From Aliivibrio fischeri (lineage in GTDB: Bacteria > Pseudomonadota > Gammaproteobacteria > Enterobacterales > Vibrionaceae), in the NCBI GenBank assembly GCA_038993745.2, contig CP160629.1, forward strand, positions 2,542,001-2,606,000: a stretch of DNA of 64,000 bases, in the 5' to 3' direction. Position 1 is the stretch's first letter, and each line of letters begins with the position of its first letter. The notes under the pieces were generated by a model. The model saw nothing but the letters and a program-made list of their open reading frames with translations, was not told the DNA's origin and did no database searches. Below, one piece after another: positions 40,398 through 51,317 of this stretch. The position numbers and the translations under genes are program-made.

Positions 40398-40432
40398 AAC
40401 GTCTCGATTCATTCTTTAAGCCACGTTAACGC

Positions 40433-40484
40433 CAAAAAGTCATAACTCTAGACAATCAATTTGTCTAAATAGTGACTTTTTGCG
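40433..40484 (+). terminator. Terminator after cytR
   Basis: AAAAAGTCA pairs with TGACTTTTT, with an inner TAGACAA/TTGTCTA stem. A T-run is part of the 3' arm. Confidence 0.75.
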
Positions 40485-40568
40485 TACTTTTTTACACAAA
40501 TACTGGTATGAGTTCACACAACTGATTACCATAAACGACCATCAGTGAATTTGTGTAAAGTAAAGATT

Positions 40569-41144
40569 GTGGCCAATAAAGATTATGTAAAACGCGGACG
40601 CTCTCCTAAGAAAGCGACAAAAAAAACAACTAAGAAAAAAGGCGCTAAACAACCTATGTCTAATGGCTCTACGCCATGGAAAGCGGTTGCCGTTGCGGCT
40701 CTTTTAGTTATGGTTTTTGGCTACGCACTCTATTTTCTTAATGACTCACCAGAGCCAGAAGTAAAAGCACCAGTAACCGAAGTTGTTCCTGTTAAACCAA
40801 AGAAAACAACATCCACAGAAGACATTCCACCACTGCCGGAAGAGCAATGGAGCTACATGGATGAACTGCCAAATAAAGAAATAACAGTTGAACAAAAAGA
40901 ATTAAAAGTATCTGAGATCCCTTACATTATGCAGTGTGGTGCTTATAAAAACCGCTCACAAGCTGAAGAACGTAAGATGAATATCGCTTTCCAAGGCATA
41001 ACTTCTACCGTTCGTCATGCTGAAGGAAGTAGCTGGTATAAAGTGGTTCTTGGTCCATATAAATTCAAACGTGATGCAGAGAAAGATCGTCATAAGCTGC
41101 AACGCGCAAAAATCGAACCTTGTGCGATTTGGAAAGATCAATAA
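40569..41144 (+). CDS. ftsN: Cell division protein FtsN
   Basis: The start is GTG at 40569, giving MANKDYVKRGRSPKK, the conserved cytoplasmic N-terminus; the upstream GTG at 40545 adds a non-conserved stretch. A membrane span (AVAVAALLVMVFGYALYFL, about residues 39-57), a proline- and lysine-rich periplasmic linker and a C-terminal SPOR domain (IPYIMQCGAYKNRSQAEERK ... YKVVLGPYKFKRDAEKDRHK) follow. 191 residues fits Vibrio FtsN. It binds denuded septal peptidoglycan and triggers constriction. Confidence 0.93.
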   Translation: MANKDYVKRGRSPKKATKKTTKKKGAKQPMSNGSTPWKAVAVAALLVMVFGYALYFLNDSPEPEVKAPVTEVVPVKPKKTTSTEDIPPLPEEQWSYMDELPNKEITVEQKELKVSEIPYIMQCGAYKNRSQAEERKMNIAFQGITSTVRHAEGSSWYKVVLGPYKFKRDAEKDRHKLQRAKIEPCAIWKDQ

Positions 41145-41184
41145 AACCATCACCCGAAATCAATAACACATCACATATTTAATA

Positions 41185-41214
41185 AAAGGAGCGCATTGAG
41201 TGCTCCTTTTTTCT
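41185..41214 (+). terminator. Terminator after ftsN
   Basis: AAAGGAGC-GCATTGAGT-GCTCCTTT with extended T-run, upstream of hslV. Confidence 0.88.
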
Positions 41215-41324
41215 ATCTATTCATCTTGAAAAGCGTCTTACCTTCCCCCATTACAATAGTAATAATCATGAAGATGGTCGTCTTGCTTTCATTTACTGGC
41301 GCCATCGAAAAAGAGGTTTTACTC

Positions 41325-41849
41325 GTGACTACAATTGTTTCTGTACGCCGTGAAGGCAAAGTCGTGGTTGCTGGCGATGGCCAAGCATCTCAAGGCGATA
41401 TGATCGCAAAAGGCAACGTAAAAAAAGTACGTCGCTTATACAATGACTCAGTATTAGTTGGTTTTGCTGGTAGCACAGCTGATGCATTTATTCTGTTCGA
41501 CCTGTGTGAACGTAAGCTAGAAATGCATCAAGGTAATCTAACAAAAGCCGCAGTAGAACTAGCAAAAGAATGGCGTAGTGACCGTGCATTACGTCGTCTT
41601 GAAGCAATGTTAATTGTTGCAGATAAAACAACGTCATTAATCATCAGTGGTACAGGTGATCTAATCAATGCTGATAATGACTTACTAACTATTGGTTCTG
41701 GTGGTTACTTTGCTCGTTCTGCAGCAACAGCGCTGTTAGAAAATACCGATTTAGACGCTCGCGAAATTGCAACTAAAGCACTGACTATTGCTGGCGATAT
41801 CGATGTATACACCAACCACAACCACACAGTTGAAGAACTGAACGCTTAA
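41325..41849 (+). CDS. hslV: ATP-dependent protease HslVU, peptidase subunit
   Basis: The start at GTG 41325 gives (M)[19 protein letters not shown]; the catalytic threonine is the second residue and is exposed by removal of the initiator. AGAGG lies nine bases upstream. The earlier in-frame ATG (41196) would hide this threonine. 174 residues is typical. The proteasome-like subunit pairs with HslU, encoded 19 bp downstream. E. coli has a heat-shock promoter here; none was assigned. Confidence 0.97.
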   Translation: MTTIVSVRREGKVVVAGDGQASQGDMIAKGNVKKVRRLYNDSVLVGFAGSTADAFILFDLCERKLEMHQGNLTKAAVELAKEWRSDRALRRLEAMLIVADKTTSLIISGTGDLINADNDLLTIGSGGYFARSAATALLENTDLDAREIATKALTIAGDIDVYTNHNHTVEELNA

Positions 41850-41868
41850 CCAAGAATAAGGAATTACC

Positions 41869-43203
41869 ATGTCTGAGATGACTCCTCGTGAAATTGTACA
41901 CGAATTAGATAGCCATATTATTGGTCAAGATAAAGCAAAACGTTCAGTTGCTATTGCTCTTCGTAACCGCTGGCGCCGTATGCAACTTGCTCCTGAGTTG
42001 CGCACAGAAGTAACACCAAAAAACATTCTGATGATTGGCCCAACAGGTGTGGGTAAAACTGAAATCGCTCGCCGTTTAGCAAAACTTGCAAACGCACCTT
42101 TCATCAAAGTTGAAGCAACTAAATTCACTGAAGTGGGCTACGTTGGTAAAGAAGTAGAAAGCATCATCCGTGATTTGACCGATGTTGCTATCAAAATGAC
42201 GCATCAACAAGCTGTTGAAAAAGTAAAATTCCGTGCTGAAGAGCACGCAGAAGATCGCATTCTAGATATCTTACTGCCACCTGCTCGCGATGCATGGGGA
42301 AATAATGAAGAAGGCAATAACGATTCTGGCACTCGTCAATCTTTCCGTAAAAAACTACGTGAAGGTAAATTAGACGATAAAGAAATCGAAGTTGATGTTG
42401 CTGCACCTCAAGTTGGCGTGGAAATCATGGCTCCTCCTGGTATGGAAGAGATGACAAACCAGCTTCAAGGTATGTTCCAAAACCTTTCTGGTGGCAATAC
42501 AACCAAAAAACGCAAAATGAAAATCGTTGATGCACTTAAAGCACTAACAGAAGAAGAAGGTGCGAAGCTGGTTAATCCTGAAGAGCTAAAAGAACAAGCG
42601 ATCTTCAATGTAGAAAACCACGGTATCGTGTTTATCGATGAAATTGATAAAATCTGTAAAGGTTCAAACTCTCACTCTGGTGATGTATCTCGTGAAGGTG
42701 TTCAACGTGATTTACTTCCATTAGTAGAAGGCAGCACGGTTAGCACTAAACATGGCATGGTGAAAACCGACCATATGCTATTCATCACGTCAGGTGCATT
42801 CCAAATGGCAAAACCATCGGACTTGATCCCTGAATTACAAGGTCGTTTACCAATCCGTGTTGAACTTGAAGCACTAACAGCAAATGATTTCAAACGCATT
42901 TTAACTGAGCCTAATGCATCATTAACTGAACAATACATTGCTCTATTAGCGACCGAAAATGTAAAAGTTGAGTTTACGGAAGATGGCATCAGTCGTATTG
43001 CTGAATCTGCATTCCAAGTAAATGAAACCACTGAAAACATCGGTGCTCGTCGTCTACACACAGTGATGGAACGACTAATGGAAGAGATTTCTTATGATGC
43101 TTCTGAAAAAAATGGCGAAAGCTTAATTGTTGATGCTGAGTATGTAAGTTCACGCCTAGGTGAGCTTGTTGCTGATGAAGACCTAAGCCGCTTCATTCTG
43201 TAA
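41869..43203 (+). CDS. hslU: ATP-dependent protease HslVU, ATPase subunit
   Basis: A 444-residue AAA+ unfoldase with Walker A GPTGVGKT (residues 57-64) and Walker [11 protein letters not shown]. The I-domain lies about 110-240 ([19 protein letters not shown]). The C-terminus ends DLSRFIL, whose last residues insert into HslV to activate it. It is cotranscribed with hslV and followed by a strong terminator. Confidence 0.97.
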   Translation: MSEMTPREIVHELDSHIIGQDKAKRSVAIALRNRWRRMQLAPELRTEVTPKNILMIGPTGVGKTEIARRLAKLANAPFIKVEATKFTEVGYVGKEVESIIRDLTDVAIKMTHQQAVEKVKFRAEEHAEDRILDILLPPARDAWGNNEEGNNDSGTRQSFRKKLREGKLDDKEIEVDVAAPQVGVEIMAPPGMEEMTNQLQGMFQNLSGGNTTKKRKMKIVDALKALTEEEGAKLVNPEELKEQAIFNVENHGIVFIDEIDKICKGSNSHSGDVSREGVQRDLLPLVEGSTVSTKHGMVKTDHMLFITSGAFQMAKPSDLIPELQGRLPIRVELEALTANDFKRILTEPNASLTEQYIALLATENVKVEFTEDGISRIAESAFQVNETTENIGARRLHTVMERLMEEISYDASEKNGESLIVDAEYVSSRLGELVADEDLSRFIL

Positions 43204-43220
43204 TCTCTCATAACTTAAAA

Positions 43221-43258
43221 ATAAAGCCTCGCAAGCATTAACTTGCGAGGCTTTTTTC
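43221..43258. terminator. Bidirectional terminator between hslU and the OsmC-like gene
   Basis: AAAGCCTCGCAAG-CATTAA-CTTGCGAGGCTTT with T-run. Confidence 0.93.
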
Positions 43259-43278
43259 TAATCTTTGTTGCCTACAGT

Positions 43279-43683
43279 TTAAGCTGAAACAATCTCCCAT
43301 GAGTGCGTCATTTTTATGCCCTCACCAAGCATTAAACACACTGAGCAATATTTCTGTAATGAATCCGCGGTGACTTTCTCGACAATCGTTGAGTCTAGGT
43401 TGTTACCTGTTACTTCAAAATGAATATTAATGTAAGTAAACAACTTTGGTGCAGTTTCACGACGCTCACTAGATAGCTTAGCAACACAAGCTGTGACTTC
43501 TTGATTTGCCGATTTAAGTCCATCAACAACATCAACAGAACTGCATCCTCCAGCAGCCATTAAGACCATTTCCATCGGGCTTGGTGCTTTTTCTCCTCCA
43601 TTGCCATCCATAACAATAGAGTGACCTGATTGAGATTGACCTAGAAAAGACAATCCCTCAATCCATTTAACTTCAGCGTTCAT
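43279..43683 (-). CDS. OsmC-family protein (YhfA-like)
   Basis: A 134-residue OsmC-fold protein. The two redox cysteines of the family are in AAGGCSSVDVVDGLK (about C52) and CSVCLMLGEGIKMTHSW (about C113/C116). YhfA is the crp-adjacent OsmC homologue in E. coli, and here it also lies divergent from crp. OsmC relatives reduce organic hydroperoxides, but YhfA's substrate is unproven. The 245-bp gap to crp holds both promoters. Confidence 0.92.
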   Translation of the reverse strand: MNAEVKWIEGLSFLGQSQSGHSIVMDGNGGEKAPSPMEMVLMAAGGCSSVDVVDGLKSANQEVTACVAKLSSERRETAPKLFTYINIHFEVTGNNLDSTIVEKVTADSLQKYCSVCLMLGEGIKMTHSWEIVSA

Positions 43684-43928
43684 AAAAGCCTCTTTACTAC
43701 TTAAAAGGAAAACTCGTGATCCATTTCACGAAACTGTGCCCTTGGTCGCACAATTCATACGATCAAAGTCAAGAAATCAATTGCGAAACAAGGTATGATT
43801 TTGTTAATTATCTCAACGAACATGCAGCCTTGTTCCGATAACCATATTGTATAGGCCAAACTGATATTTGGCTCAGTTATTTTAAAATGGACATCGCCTA
43901 CTTGGCAAACGCAGAGGAAGTATAAAGT

Positions 43929-44561
43929 ATGGTTCTAGGTAAACCTCAAACAGATCCAACATTAGAGTGGTTCTTGTCTCACTGTCACATTCATAAGTAC
44001 CCTTCAAAGAGCACGCTAATTCACGCGGGTGAAAAAGCTGAAACTCTTTACTACATTGTAAAAGGTTCTGTTGCTGTACTTATCAAAGATGAAGAAGGTA
44101 AAGAAATGATCCTTTCTTACCTAAACCAAGGTGACTTCATTGGTGAGCTTGGCTTATTTGAAGAAGGTCAAGAGCGTTCAGCGTGGGTTCGTGCGAAAAG
44201 CCCTTGTGAAGTAGCAGAAATTTCATTCAAGAAATTCCGCCAACTTATCCAAGTTAACCCAGATATCCTAATGCGTCTTTCTGCGCAAATGGCAACTCGT
44301 TTACAAATCACTAGCCAAAAAGTAGGTGACTTAGCATTCCTAGACGTAACAGGCCGTATCGCTCAAACGCTACTAAACCTTGCTAAACAACCTGATGCAA
44401 TGACTCACCCAGACGGCATGCAAATTAAGATCACTCGTCAAGAGATCGGTCAAATTGTTGGTTGTTCACGTGAAACTGTTGGCCGTATCTTGAAGATGCT
44501 TGAAGAGCAAAACCTAATTTCAGCGCACGGTAAAACAATTGTAGTTTACGGTACTCGTTAA
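43929..44561 (+). CDS. crp: cAMP receptor protein CRP
   Basis: The 210-residue protein begins [22 protein letters not shown]. It has the cyclic-nucleotide pocket [18 protein letters not shown] (R83 and S84 contact cAMP) and the C-terminal helix-turn-helix [21 protein letters not shown] (about residues 168-188). It is the global carbon regulator and probably acts at the lamB region of this window. The 245-bp upstream region allows autoregulation. A terminator follows. Confidence 0.98.
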   Translation: MVLGKPQTDPTLEWFLSHCHIHKYPSKSTLIHAGEKAETLYYIVKGSVAVLIKDEEGKEMILSYLNQGDFIGELGLFEEGQERSAWVRAKSPCEVAEISFKKFRQLIQVNPDILMRLSAQMATRLQITSQKVGDLAFLDVTGRIAQTLLNLAKQPDAMTHPDGMQIKITRQEIGQIVGCSRETVGRILKMLEEQNLISAHGKTIVVYGTR

Positions 44562-44584
44562 TTTAACGTCGTTACCATAAGCAA

Positions 44585-44617
44585 ATAAAAACGCAGCTCA
44601 ATGGCTGCGTTTTTTTA
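44585..44617. terminator. Terminator after crp
   Basis: AAAACGCAGC-TCAATG-GCTGCGTTTTTTT; it also faces the convergent DUF1338 gene. Confidence 0.9.
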
Positions 44618-44635
44618 TGTTCAAAGACAACAGCT

Positions 44636-45430
44636 TTACCCATCAGTACTTTCAAAGATTTTATCCGCAGAAGCCGCAACAAACCCTGTGTATAGTTCAC
44701 CATTTGGTAACTCATAGCGTTTAGCAAATTCGTAAAATCCACCGGGGATCTCAAACTCACCATCACTAAATTTAACGATGACTTTATCCGCCATCGTAGA
44801 TGATTGCTCTAAACAAACCTCTGGAGAGCCTTTTACTTCTCCACCAACCTCATTAATGCTAAATCCAGCATTACGTAAGTGCTGATTAACATCAACCACT
44901 TCATCAAAGCCATCAAGTTGATTTACGTAAACGGTAAAATGATTGGCTCCATATCCATGGGCAGCCAACCAAGAAGCGTACTCACTCTCTTTTGCTAACA
45001 CCTTATATTGCTCAAAACTTAAAGACCACGGTCTGCCTGAAGACAAAAAGTCACGAGTTGCAAAATAATGAGCTGGAACTTGTTCTACTAATGATTTAAT
45101 TATGGTTTGAGCATCATCAGATAATTTTTCAACCAATAGCTCACTGATAAACACAAGTGGTGCATTAGGATCTGGATGTTCAAAATGTTGCGCTTTCAAT
45201 TTTTTGGCAATAAATTCATATTCATCACACGGTTTATACCCAATAGCTAAAAAGGGCGCGGCTAGTGTGGATAAACCAACCTTAGGCAAATTAAACGTCC
45301 GCAAGGCAATATGATCATTTACAATATCACCACCACTGGATAGCAATTGATGCACTTGGTCTGCCGATGGCGACAAACGTGTAATATAGTCTTGCCATAA
45401 TGATGAAAAAAGTGTGTTTACATTATTCAT
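44636..45430 (-). CDS. DUF1338 / 2-oxoadipate dioxygenase-like protein
   Basis: The start at 45430 has AGGAG eight bases upstream and gives 264 residues; the GTG at 45439 would overlap that site. DUF1338 includes HglS/YdcJ, an Fe(II) enzyme that converts 2-oxoadipate to 2-hydroxyglutarate. Candidate metal and substrate residues are present: H40 and R44 in DHIALRTF, H164 in GANHFTVYV and E233 in GGFYEFAKRY. It follows astD by 11 bp at the end of an argD-astA-astD run, which suggests work in arginine or amino-acid catabolism. The family is clear; the substrate is inference. Confidence 0.88.
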   Translation of the reverse strand: MNNVNTLFSSLWQDYITRLSPSADQVHQLLSSGGDIVNDHIALRTFNLPKVGLSTLAAPFLAIGYKPCDEYEFIAKKLKAQHFEHPDPNAPLVFISELLVEKLSDDAQTIIKSLVEQVPAHYFATRDFLSSGRPWSLSFEQYKVLAKESEYASWLAAHGYGANHFTVYVNQLDGFDEVVDVNQHLRNAGFSINEVGGEVKGSPEVCLEQSSTMADKVIVKFSDGEFEIPGGFYEFAKRYELPNGELYTGFVAASADKIFESTDG

Positions 45431-45441
45431 TTTCAGCACTC

Positions 45442-46899
45442 CTACAAAGTTAACCCCGGAGATAATTGCTCAGGAATCTCACATGCATCACCTTCCATTG
45501 ATGCCATCGGATAAGCACAATAATCTGCCGCATAATAAGCACTTGGTTTTAAGTTGCCTGATGCACCCGGCCCACCAAATGGCGCATCACCACTTGCTCC
45601 TGTTAATTGACGATTTCGATTCACAATCCCTGCTCGAATATGCTCAACGAAATAATCCCATTCACTATCATCGGTTGAAACTAATCCCGCAGATAATCCA
45701 TAACGAGTGTCATTAGCAAGCTCCACAGCTTGCGCTAATGTTGCGTAACGTACCACTTGCAATAGTGGGCCAAAGTATTCTTCATCAGGTAATTCCGCGA
45801 CATTTGTTGCATCTATTATCCCTGGAGATACAAACGCATGACCCAAACTTCTCGCTTCCAGTAACGATTCACCGCCTAATGCTTGTAACTTTTTCTGAGC
45901 ATTTAAGATAAATTCAGCCGCAGCAATCGATATTTGTGGCCCCATGAATGGCGTCGTTTCAGAAAAAGGCTGATCAACATGAATATTTTTCGTGACGTCA
46001 ACTAAACGTGCTAATAAGGCATCACCCTGTTTCCCCTCAGGAACATACAAGCGTCGAGCACAAGTACAACGTTGCCCTGCACTAATAAACGCAGATTGCA
46101 CTATGGTATATACCGTTGCATCTAAATCACCAAATGCTTTTGATATCACCATTGGGTTATTCCCACCCATTTCAAGAGCCAACATTTTACCCGTATCACC
46201 TGCAAATTGGCGGTGTAGGATATGGCCGGTATTCGCGCTGCCAGTAAATAAAAGGCCATCAATACCTTTAGCATTTGCTAGCGCCTCACCCGTTGCTCTC
46301 GCTCCCTGAACAAGATTAATGACCCCTTTAGGTAACCCTGCCTTCTGCCAAAGCTTCATGATCACTTCACTTGTCCATGGTGTTTGCTCTGATGGCTTTA
46401 ATACAACCGTATTGCCCGCAAGTAACGCAGGAACAATATGACCGTTAGGTAGGTGCCCAGGGAAGTTATACGGGCCAAAGACAGCCATAACACCTAATGG
46501 ACGATGTCTAAGTACAATTTTATTTCCTGCAGCTTCACACTCTTTATAGGGGGTTCTTTCATGGTAGGCTCGAATCGATATCGCTATCTTCCCGACCATT
46601 GCACCTGCTTCTGTTTTGGTTTCCCAAAATGGCTTACCCGTTTCTTTTGCTATTACTTCTGCAATCGAATCCGCATTCTCTTTCACTAACTCAGCAAAAC
46701 GTTCCACAATGGCTTGACGATTTTCAAGTGGCAATTTCTTCCACTCAATAAAAGCATTACGAGCAGCATTCACAGCCGACTCAACCTGAGCCTCAGTAGC
46801 ACTTTCACCTTTCCACACCACCTCACTGTTATAAGGGCTTAACGATTGTATCGTTTCACCTTCGCCTAAAACCCAATCACCTGCAATCCAATGTGTCAT
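45442..46899 (-). CDS. astD: N-succinylglutamate 5-semialdehyde dehydrogenase
   Basis: A 485-residue aldehyde dehydrogenase, fourth enzyme of the arginine succinyltransferase pathway. The catalytic cysteine is in [15 protein letters not shown] and the general-base glutamate in [12 protein letters not shown]. Other family segments are [13 protein letters not shown] and LKPSEQTPW. It follows astA by 12 bp. astB and astE are absent from this window. Confidence 0.95.
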   Translation of the reverse strand: MTHWIAGDWVLGEGETIQSLSPYNSEVVWKGESATEAQVESAVNAARNAFIEWKKLPLENRQAIVERFAELVKENADSIAEVIAKETGKPFWETKTEAGAMVGKIAISIRAYHERTPYKECEAAGNKIVLRHRPLGVMAVFGPYNFPGHLPNGHIVPALLAGNTVVLKPSEQTPWTSEVIMKLWQKAGLPKGVINLVQGARATGEALANAKGIDGLLFTGSANTGHILHRQFAGDTGKMLALEMGGNNPMVISKAFGDLDATVYTIVQSAFISAGQRCTCARRLYVPEGKQGDALLARLVDVTKNIHVDQPFSETTPFMGPQISIAAAEFILNAQKKLQALGGESLLEARSLGHAFVSPGIIDATNVAELPDEEYFGPLLQVVRYATLAQAVELANDTRYGLSAGLVSTDDSEWDYFVEHIRAGIVNRNRQLTGASGDAPFGGPGASGNLKPSAYYAADYCAYPMASMEGDACEIPEQLSPGLTL

Positions 46900-46911
46900 A
46901 TTCTTTGTCCC

Positions 46912-47928
46912 CTATTGAGCTAATAAACGTACGTAATCATCAACGTCAACTTGCAATGCTTCTGCTGCTTCTGGTGTTAAATGAACAGTATCAGTGGCTT
47001 TATCATAAGCAGCCGTTGTTGCGGTTGCTCTAAAATTTTCAAATGACGTATTTGCAATCAAATACTGTTGTGAACTACTGTGCTCTGTAATAATTACTTT
47101 AGCTTTAAACGAATTACGAACTGACTCTATACTGCGTAAATCACATTCAACTGTTGGGCCTGCATCAAAAATATCTACGTAGCCACGACAACGGAACCCT
47201 TCATTCTCTAAAAGTTTTAAAGCAGGTTTTGTATTATCATGAACTTTACCGATTACAGCCTGAGCTTCTTTACTTAATAAGCTGACATAAATTGGTAATT
47301 TCGGCATTAAATCAGCAATAAATCCCTTGTATCCAATGCCAGTTAAGTAATCAGCTTCAGTAAAATCGATAGAGAAAAAATGCTTTTGTAGCCACTTCCA
47401 AAATGGCGATTCACCTTCTTTATCTGAAACACCGCGCATTTCAGCAAAAATGGTATCGGAGAAGCGGTGAGGGTGTTCTGCCATCATCAAAAATCGAGCT
47501 TTTGACATTAAACGTCCATTCAGCCCTTCACGATATTCGGGACGAAGAAATAAGGTACATATCTCGGTACTTCCTGTGTAATTGCTGCCAAATGTCAGCA
47601 CTTTCACGACATTATGCACATCTAATTTGCGAGAAAAATGCACGACTTTACTAATATGATAATTATAGAATGGCGAATCTAAACCGACAGCTGCTTCAAT
47701 ACCGGTTGTGCCAGTCACCTCTCCTGTAACCGAATCTTGACCAACCATGAGGTAGCCTTCAACACCTGGCTCTGTCACGTCTTTCTGAAAGCTATCTATC
47801 GAGTGATCGATTCGATTTCTTAATTGTTCTTCATTAACAGGAAGTGAAGTGAACCCATGTCCAGATTCAACTGCACATTGATGAAGGGCTGGATAATCTT
47901 CTTGAGTAATAGGACGGATAACAAGCAT
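46912..47928 (-). CDS. astA: Arginine N-succinyltransferase
   Basis: The start at 47928 (MLVIRPITQEDYPALHQCA, GAGG upstream) gives 338 residues, the family size; the upstream in-frame start adds an unconserved stretch. AstA transfers succinyl from succinyl-CoA to arginine. Conserved blocks include TGIEAAVGLDSPFYNYH, FLRPEYREGLNGRLMSKARF and FDAGPTVECDLRSI. It lies 67 bp after argD and 12 bp before astD. Confidence 0.95.
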   Translation of the reverse strand: MLVIRPITQEDYPALHQCAVESGHGFTSLPVNEEQLRNRIDHSIDSFQKDVTEPGVEGYLMVGQDSVTGEVTGTTGIEAAVGLDSPFYNYHISKVVHFSRKLDVHNVVKVLTFGSNYTGSTEICTLFLRPEYREGLNGRLMSKARFLMMAEHPHRFSDTIFAEMRGVSDKEGESPFWKWLQKHFFSIDFTEADYLTGIGYKGFIADLMPKLPIYVSLLSKEAQAVIGKVHDNTKPALKLLENEGFRCRGYVDIFDAGPTVECDLRSIESVRNSFKAKVIITEHSSSQQYLIANTSFENFRATATTAAYDKATDTVHLTPEAAEALQVDVDDYVRLLAQ

Positions 47929-47995
47929 CAATATTCCCTCCGATGCCAAAAACAAAGGCAACTCGACCATGAGTTGCCTAATATTCTTTAAAGCG

Positions 47996-49213
47996 TTATT
48001 TCGTTAGAGAAGCAAGCGCCTTATCTAAGCGCTCAAAACCTAACTCAACTTCTTCTTTTGTAATCACTAATGATGGGGTAAATCGAACCACATTAACGCC
48101 AGCAACCAACACCATCAAACCTTGCTCTCCTGCTGCCACTAATATGTCACGAGCTCGACCTTGCCACTCTTCATTTAGAGCAGCACCAAGCAATAAACCT
48201 TTGCCACGGATCTCTGAAAACATATGGTATTTGGCATTTAATGCCTCTAGACCAGAACGGAACCATTGCTCACGCTCTTTAACGCCATTTAAAACTTCAG
48301 GTTTTGATACTTCTTCAACCACCGCTTCCGCAATAGCACAAGCAAGTGGATTACCACCATAAGTCGAACCATGGGTTCCTACTTTTAAATGCTGAGCCAG
48401 TTCAGTCGTAGTGAGCATAGCTCCGATAGGGAAACCACCACCAAGTGATTTAGCAGTACTGAGAATATCAGGTGTAACACCTAAGCCTTGATAGGCATAA
48501 AAATCACCAGTTCGGCCATTACCTGTTTGAACTTCATCAAAAATCAGCAGTGCATTGTACTTTTCACATAATGCTTTTACGCCTTTTACAAATTCAGAAG
48601 TAGGCGAAACTATCCCCCCTTCTCCCTGTAATGGCTCCATCATTACCGCACACGTTTTATCAGACATGTGTGCATCAAGTTCAGCAAGGTTATTGTATTC
48701 TAAATGAGTAATATCACCCGGTTTAGGACCAAAACCATCAGAATACGCAGCTTGACCGCCAACGGTTACAGTAAAGAAAGTTCGACCATGGAAGCCTTGT
48801 TTAAAAGCAATTATTTCACTCTTTTCTTCGCTATGAACATCCACTGCCCAACGACGCGCTAACTTCAACGCCGCTTCATTCGCTTCAGCACCTGAGTTAG
48901 CAAAAAATACTTTTTCAGCAAAAGAGACTTCAGTTAACTTTTTAGCGAGTCGAATAGCTGGCTCATTGGTCATAACATTACTTAAATGCCACAACTTTTG
49001 TGACTGCTCTTGTAGTGCATTAACCATAATAGGATGACAGTGGCCTAAACAGCTCACTGCAATACCTCCAGCAAAATCAATGTAATCCTTACCCGTTTGG
49101 TCCCATACTCGAGCTCCCTCGCCTTTTACAGGGATCACTTCCATTGGGTTATAACAAGGTACCATTACATCATTAAAATCTTTACGTTCAACTTGTGAAT
49201 TGGTCGTCATCAC
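47996..49213 (-). CDS. argD: Acetylornithine/succinylornithine aminotransferase
   Basis: A 405-residue class III PLP aminotransferase. The PLP lysine is in [14 protein letters not shown] ... [15 protein letters not shown]. Family blocks [18 protein letters not shown] and [15 protein letters not shown] are present. With astA and astD downstream, it can serve both arginine synthesis (acetylornithine) and catabolism (succinylornithine, AstC). An imperfect ARG-box-like TGCATAATATTTACA lies near 49232-49246, which is only suggestive. The intergenic region toward pabA carries the promoter. Confidence 0.94.
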   Translation of the reverse strand: MMTTNSQVERKDFNDVMVPCYNPMEVIPVKGEGARVWDQTGKDYIDFAGGIAVSCLGHCHPIMVNALQEQSQKLWHLSNVMTNEPAIRLAKKLTEVSFAEKVFFANSGAEANEAALKLARRWAVDVHSEEKSEIIAFKQGFHGRTFFTVTVGGQAAYSDGFGPKPGDITHLEYNNLAELDAHMSDKTCAVMMEPLQGEGGIVSPTSEFVKGVKALCEKYNALLIFDEVQTGNGRTGDFYAYQGLGVTPDILSTAKSLGGGFPIGAMLTTTELAQHLKVGTHGSTYGGNPLACAIAEAVVEEVSKPEVLNGVKEREQWFRSGLEALNAKYHMFSEIRGKGLLLGAALNEEWQGRARDILVAAGEQGLMVLVAGVNVVRFTPSLVITKEEVELGFERLDKALASLTK

Positions 49214-49421
49214 ACTTTCCTTCTGCGTATGCCGTTATCCTGCATAATATTTACAAACCATTAACCTTTTCAATAGCACAAAATTCTTTTTTTGAACTAA
49301 AAAAGCATTAACCGATACAATTCAATGACTGATAAATCAGTTTTTTAGAATAGTTATGAACTCAAGCTATCGCAGCTTGCTTGATATGTAAACGATTTTA
49401 TAAGAACAGAAACGCATCACC

Positions 49422-50093
49422 CTATGCATAAAGTTGCACAAAAAATAAAAACGTTATAAAAGTAAAGAAAAAGTAAGAAGGGTGAGCTAGATCGCTCATT
49501 ATTATGAGGTAATAATTATTTTTGATAAAGTTACGTAAGATCTCATGACCTTGTTCAGTCAAAATAGACTCAGGGTGAAACTGTACGCCTTCAATAGGTA
49601 AACTTTTATGACAAAATCCCATGATCTCATCCATGCCACCAGATTCAGTTTCTGTCCATGCAGTCACTTCAAAGCACTCTGGTAGCGTCTCTTTTTTCAC
49701 AATCAATGAGTGGTAACGTGTCACCGTAAGCGGGTTATTTACCCCTTTGAAAACGCTACGACTAGTGTGAGTAATTGCAGAAGTTTTACCGTGCATGACT
49801 TTTTTAGCTCGAACCACATCCCCACCAAATACTTGAGCAATGGATTGATGGCCTAAGCATACGCCAAGAATCGGTAATTTACCGGCGAAATACTTAATGG
49901 CTTCTAATGAAATACCAGCTTCATTTGGTGTACATGGACCTGGGGAGATAACTAAATGAGAAGGGTTTAGTGCTTCAATACCTACAATATCGATTTCATC
50001 ATTACGAACGACTTTTACTTCAACACCCAATTCACAGAAATACTGATATAGGTTGTAAGTAAACGAATCATAATTGTCGATCATTAATAGCAT
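49422..50093 (-). CDS. pabA: Aminodeoxychorismate synthase glutamine amidotransferase, C-terminus probably read through
   Basis: The 223 residues begin [19 protein letters not shown]. The amidotransferase triad is visible: C79 in LGVCLGHQS, and H and E in GVQFHPES. It supplies ammonia to PabB for folate, and may also serve anthranilate synthesis. The family ends shortly after [10 protein letters not shown]. Here a hydrophobic tail of about 32 residues follows. If the A-run at 49519-49523 were one base longer, a stop would fall at 49516-49518, giving about 190 residues. Thus the annotated end may be an artefact of the same kind as other breaks here. Confidence 0.9.
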   Translation of the reverse strand: MLLMIDNYDSFTYNLYQYFCELGVEVKVVRNDEIDIVGIEALNPSHLVISPGPCTPNEAGISLEAIKYFAGKLPILGVCLGHQSIAQVFGGDVVRAKKVMHGKTSAITHTSRSVFKGVNNPLTVTRYHSLIVKKETLPECFEVTAWTETESGGMDEIMGFCHKSLPIEGVQFHPESILTEQGHEILRNFIKNNYYLIIMSDLAHPSYFFFTFITFLFFVQLYA

Positions 50094-50181
50094 AAAAGAA
50101 CTACTTTATAAGATGGATAAAATAAAAATTGCTCGCAGGTCAGCCTACGAGCAATTGATGGAGCTTAAATACAATAAGGCG

Positions 50182-51198
50182 CTATGGGCGAGTAACAAAA
50201 CCTACTGCTTCATACGCTTTTTTCAATGTCACAGCTGCACGCTCAGACGCTTTCTCAGCACCCGCTTTCATTACTGCATCCATATAAGCACGATCTTCAC
50301 GAATACGCTTGTATTCTTCTTGGATCGGCTCAAGCATAGTAACAATCGCTTCACCCACATCTTTCTTGAAAGGACCATACATTTCAACACCTTGGTATTG
50401 TGCTTCGATCTCTTCAAACGTTTTGCCAGTCGCAGCAGAGTACAGGCCCATAAGGTTTGAAATACCCGCCTTATTTTCCCAATCATGAGCAATACGTGGT
50501 GGCATTTCTGCATCCGTTTGTGCTTTATTGATCTTCTTAAGAATTGACTTAGGCTCTTCTAACAGCGTGATTACGTTCTTACGGTTATCATCTGATTTAG
50601 ACATTTTCTTCGTCGCATCTTGTAGGCTCATAACACGAGCATTCACTTGTGGAATGTAAGGTTCTGGCACAGTAAAGATTGGCGCTTCTGGGCTATAAAT
50701 ATTATTAAAGCGTGTTGCGATATCTCGCGCTAATTCTAAGTGTTGTTTCTGATCACTACCTACAGGCACTTGATGTGCACCATAAAGTAGAATATCCGCT
50801 GCCATTAGCACTGGGTAATCAAATAAGCCAACATTTACATCATTTGAATGACGTGCTGATTTATCTTTAAATTGAGTCATACGGCTCAACTCACCCATTT
50901 GAGTGTAACAGTTAAGAAGCCAACCAAGCTGAGCATGCTCTGGAACGTGTGACTGAACAAATAGCGTGCTCTTCTTTGGATCAACACCAACTGCTAGACA
51001 AATTGCCAACGCATCTAGTGTCGCTTCATGCAGTGCTTTAGGATCTTGACGAACCGTAATTGCATGCAAATCTACCACACAGTACTGACAATCATAATCG
51101 TCTTGCATCTGTTGCCATTGACGTAGAGCACCCAAGTAGTTACCGATACTTAGTTCACCTGATGGTTGAACGCCACTTAATACGATGGGCTTGCTCAT
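50182..51198 (-). CDS. trpS: Tryptophanyl-tRNA synthetase
   Basis: The start at 51198 ([27 protein letters not shown] upstream) gives 338 residues. The class I HIGH-like motif is in [12 protein letters not shown] and the KMSKS motif in [13 protein letters not shown]. Other segments such as [15 protein letters not shown] match the family. It lies downstream of gph-rpe-dam on the same strand. A GATC-containing hairpin lies between gph and trpS. Confidence 0.97.
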   Translation of the reverse strand: MSKPIVLSGVQPSGELSIGNYLGALRQWQQMQDDYDCQYCVVDLHAITVRQDPKALHEATLDALAICLAVGVDPKKSTLFVQSHVPEHAQLGWLLNCYTQMGELSRMTQFKDKSARHSNDVNVGLFDYPVLMAADILLYGAHQVPVGSDQKQHLELARDIATRFNNIYSPEAPIFTVPEPYIPQVNARVMSLQDATKKMSKSDDNRKNVITLLEEPKSILKKINKAQTDAEMPPRIAHDWENKAGISNLMGLYSAATGKTFEEIEAQYQGVEMYGPFKKDVGEAIVTMLEPIQEEYKRIREDRAYMDAVMKAGAEKASERAAVTLKKAYEAVGFVTRP

Positions 51199-51227
51199 GG
51201 TTATGATTCCTTGTTTAACTGTAAAAA

Positions 51228-51255
51228 TTAAATGATCCACTGTGGGATCATTTAA
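51228..51255. repeat. 11-bp inverted repeat between gph and trpS
   Basis: TTAAATGATCC (51228-51238), a six-base loop ACTGTG, then GGATCATTTAA (51245-51255). The stem is perfect, contains two Dam GATC sites and no T-run. It lies 30-60 bp upstream of the trpS start. It may be an mRNA hairpin or an operator. Confidence 0.6.
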
Positions 51256-51317
51256 TGGTTATTCTATATAGTTTGATAAGCCTGAACATTAATAGTTACT
51301 GTACTTATCAATGAATA

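Noticed and set aside
41196..41324. Upstream start of hslV at 41196
   Set aside because: It would bury the catalytic threonine that must follow the initiator residue.
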